Below are positions 12,939 to 13,053 of a DNA stretch of 13,053 nt, in pieces (within the stretch, counting starts at the first letter, position 1; the number at the start of each line of letters is the position of its first letter). The stretch is from Actinomycetes bacterium. Its GTDB lineage: Bacteria; Actinomycetota; Actinomycetes; Propionibacteriales; Propionibacteriaceae. The stretch covers positions 1-13,053 of the forward strand of contig JAEZYG010000054.1 in the NCBI GenBank assembly GCA_023419175.1. The letters are read 5' to 3'. Position numbers and translations under genes: made by a program. The notes below the pieces were generated by a model. That model was not told the DNA's origin. It saw nothing but the letters and a program-made list of their open reading frames with translations, and made no database searches.

Positions 12939-13053
12939 TCAAGAAAAGAGGCATAGAAGAAGTGGTGCAACATCAATGAAAACTACGGGATTCTTATTCA
13001 CCATCTTCCCGCTCACCTGTCGAATCTTACCTCGAGGTACAGCACAGGGGTAG
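12939..13053 (-). pseudogene. Open frame entering from the right edge, doubtful
   Basis: On the minus strand a frame is open from the window edge to a TGA at 12939-12941 (38 codons, ending VVFIDVAPLLLCLFS). An ATG at 13004 lies within it. A second frame of 27 codons starts at 12939 with a TGATG overlap and ends at 12856. These could be the 3' end or the fragments of a decayed gene lying to the right. The sequences match no family I know and may be random. Confidence 0.15.

Larger units (their letters stand above)
12415..13053. other. AT-rich tail without a confident gene
   Basis: These 639 bases contain the LPXTG promoter region, the C10 tract, the multi-stem element, the minus-strand terminator and several very short minus-strand ORFs. 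Base composition is clearly AT-richer than the rest, with A-runs and few GATC sites. A direct repeat is present: CGCTTTATACAGAC (12676-12689) and CGCTTTATACACACAGAC (12883-12900), identical except for four inserted bases. I see no rRNA, tRNA, IS element or CRISPR array. Confidence 0.6.

Noticed and set aside
12976..13053. Plus-strand 25-codon ORF ending exactly at the window edge
   Set aside because: Weak ribosome binding site, no recognisable product, and no supporting context; the match to the edge is probably chance.

Overview
The window carries most of a split cobalamin (vitamin B12) biosynthesis cluster, followed by a two-gene membrane-associated module and a small sortase-anchored surface protein next to an AT-rich tail. 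The organism looks like a moderate-GC actinobacterium. The reasons are the Propionibacterium-like CbiE-CbiG fusion belonging to the anaerobic (early cobalt insertion) route, apparent leaderless starts, and an LPRTG wall-anchored protein. Propionibacteriaceae is my best guess from gene content only; I could not compare sequences.

Region 1 (1-4484, minus strand) is transcribed as cbiP, cbiL, cbiF, cbiE-G. The last three genes are joined by 4-base ATGA overlaps, and cbiE-G runs off the left edge. Region 2 (4641-8555, plus strand) is a divergent, tightly overlapping operon: hemA (glutamyl-tRNA reductase), cobO (corrinoid adenosyltransferase), cbiA (a,c-diamide synthase) and cobA (uroporphyrinogen-III methyltransferase). 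cbiJ (8565-9326, minus) converges on it from the right. Together these genes make 5-aminolevulinate precursor (HemA), divert uroporphyrinogen III to precorrin-2 (CobA), methylate and contract the ring (CbiL, CbiF, CbiG, CbiE, CbiJ), and then amidate and adenosylate it to adenosylcobyric acid (CbiA, CobO, CbiP). cbiT, cbiC, cbiD, cobalt chelatase, the cbiH part and nucleotide-loop genes are not in the window. I see no convincing B12 riboswitch. Instead, cbiP, hemA and cbiJ each have a -10-like hexamer exactly 6 bases before the start codon, which suggests leaderless mRNAs.

Region 3 (9380-11862, plus strand) holds an SPFH/Band-7 protein with a C-terminal GYF_2-type domain and a double zinc-ribbon protein with one C-terminal membrane helix. 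They resemble the YdjI/YdjG-type pair tied to membrane stress in Bacillus. A perfect 30-base palindrome (11897-11926) separates them from a convergent small LPXTG protein (11944-12399).

Region 4 (12415-13053) has no confident gene. It contains a run of ten C (ten G in the sense of the LPXTG gene) just upstream of that gene's likely promoter, an 84-base multi-stem element, a minus-strand intrinsic terminator, and a short coupled pair of ORFs ending in a signal-peptide-like product just before that terminator. This tail is the least explained part of the window.
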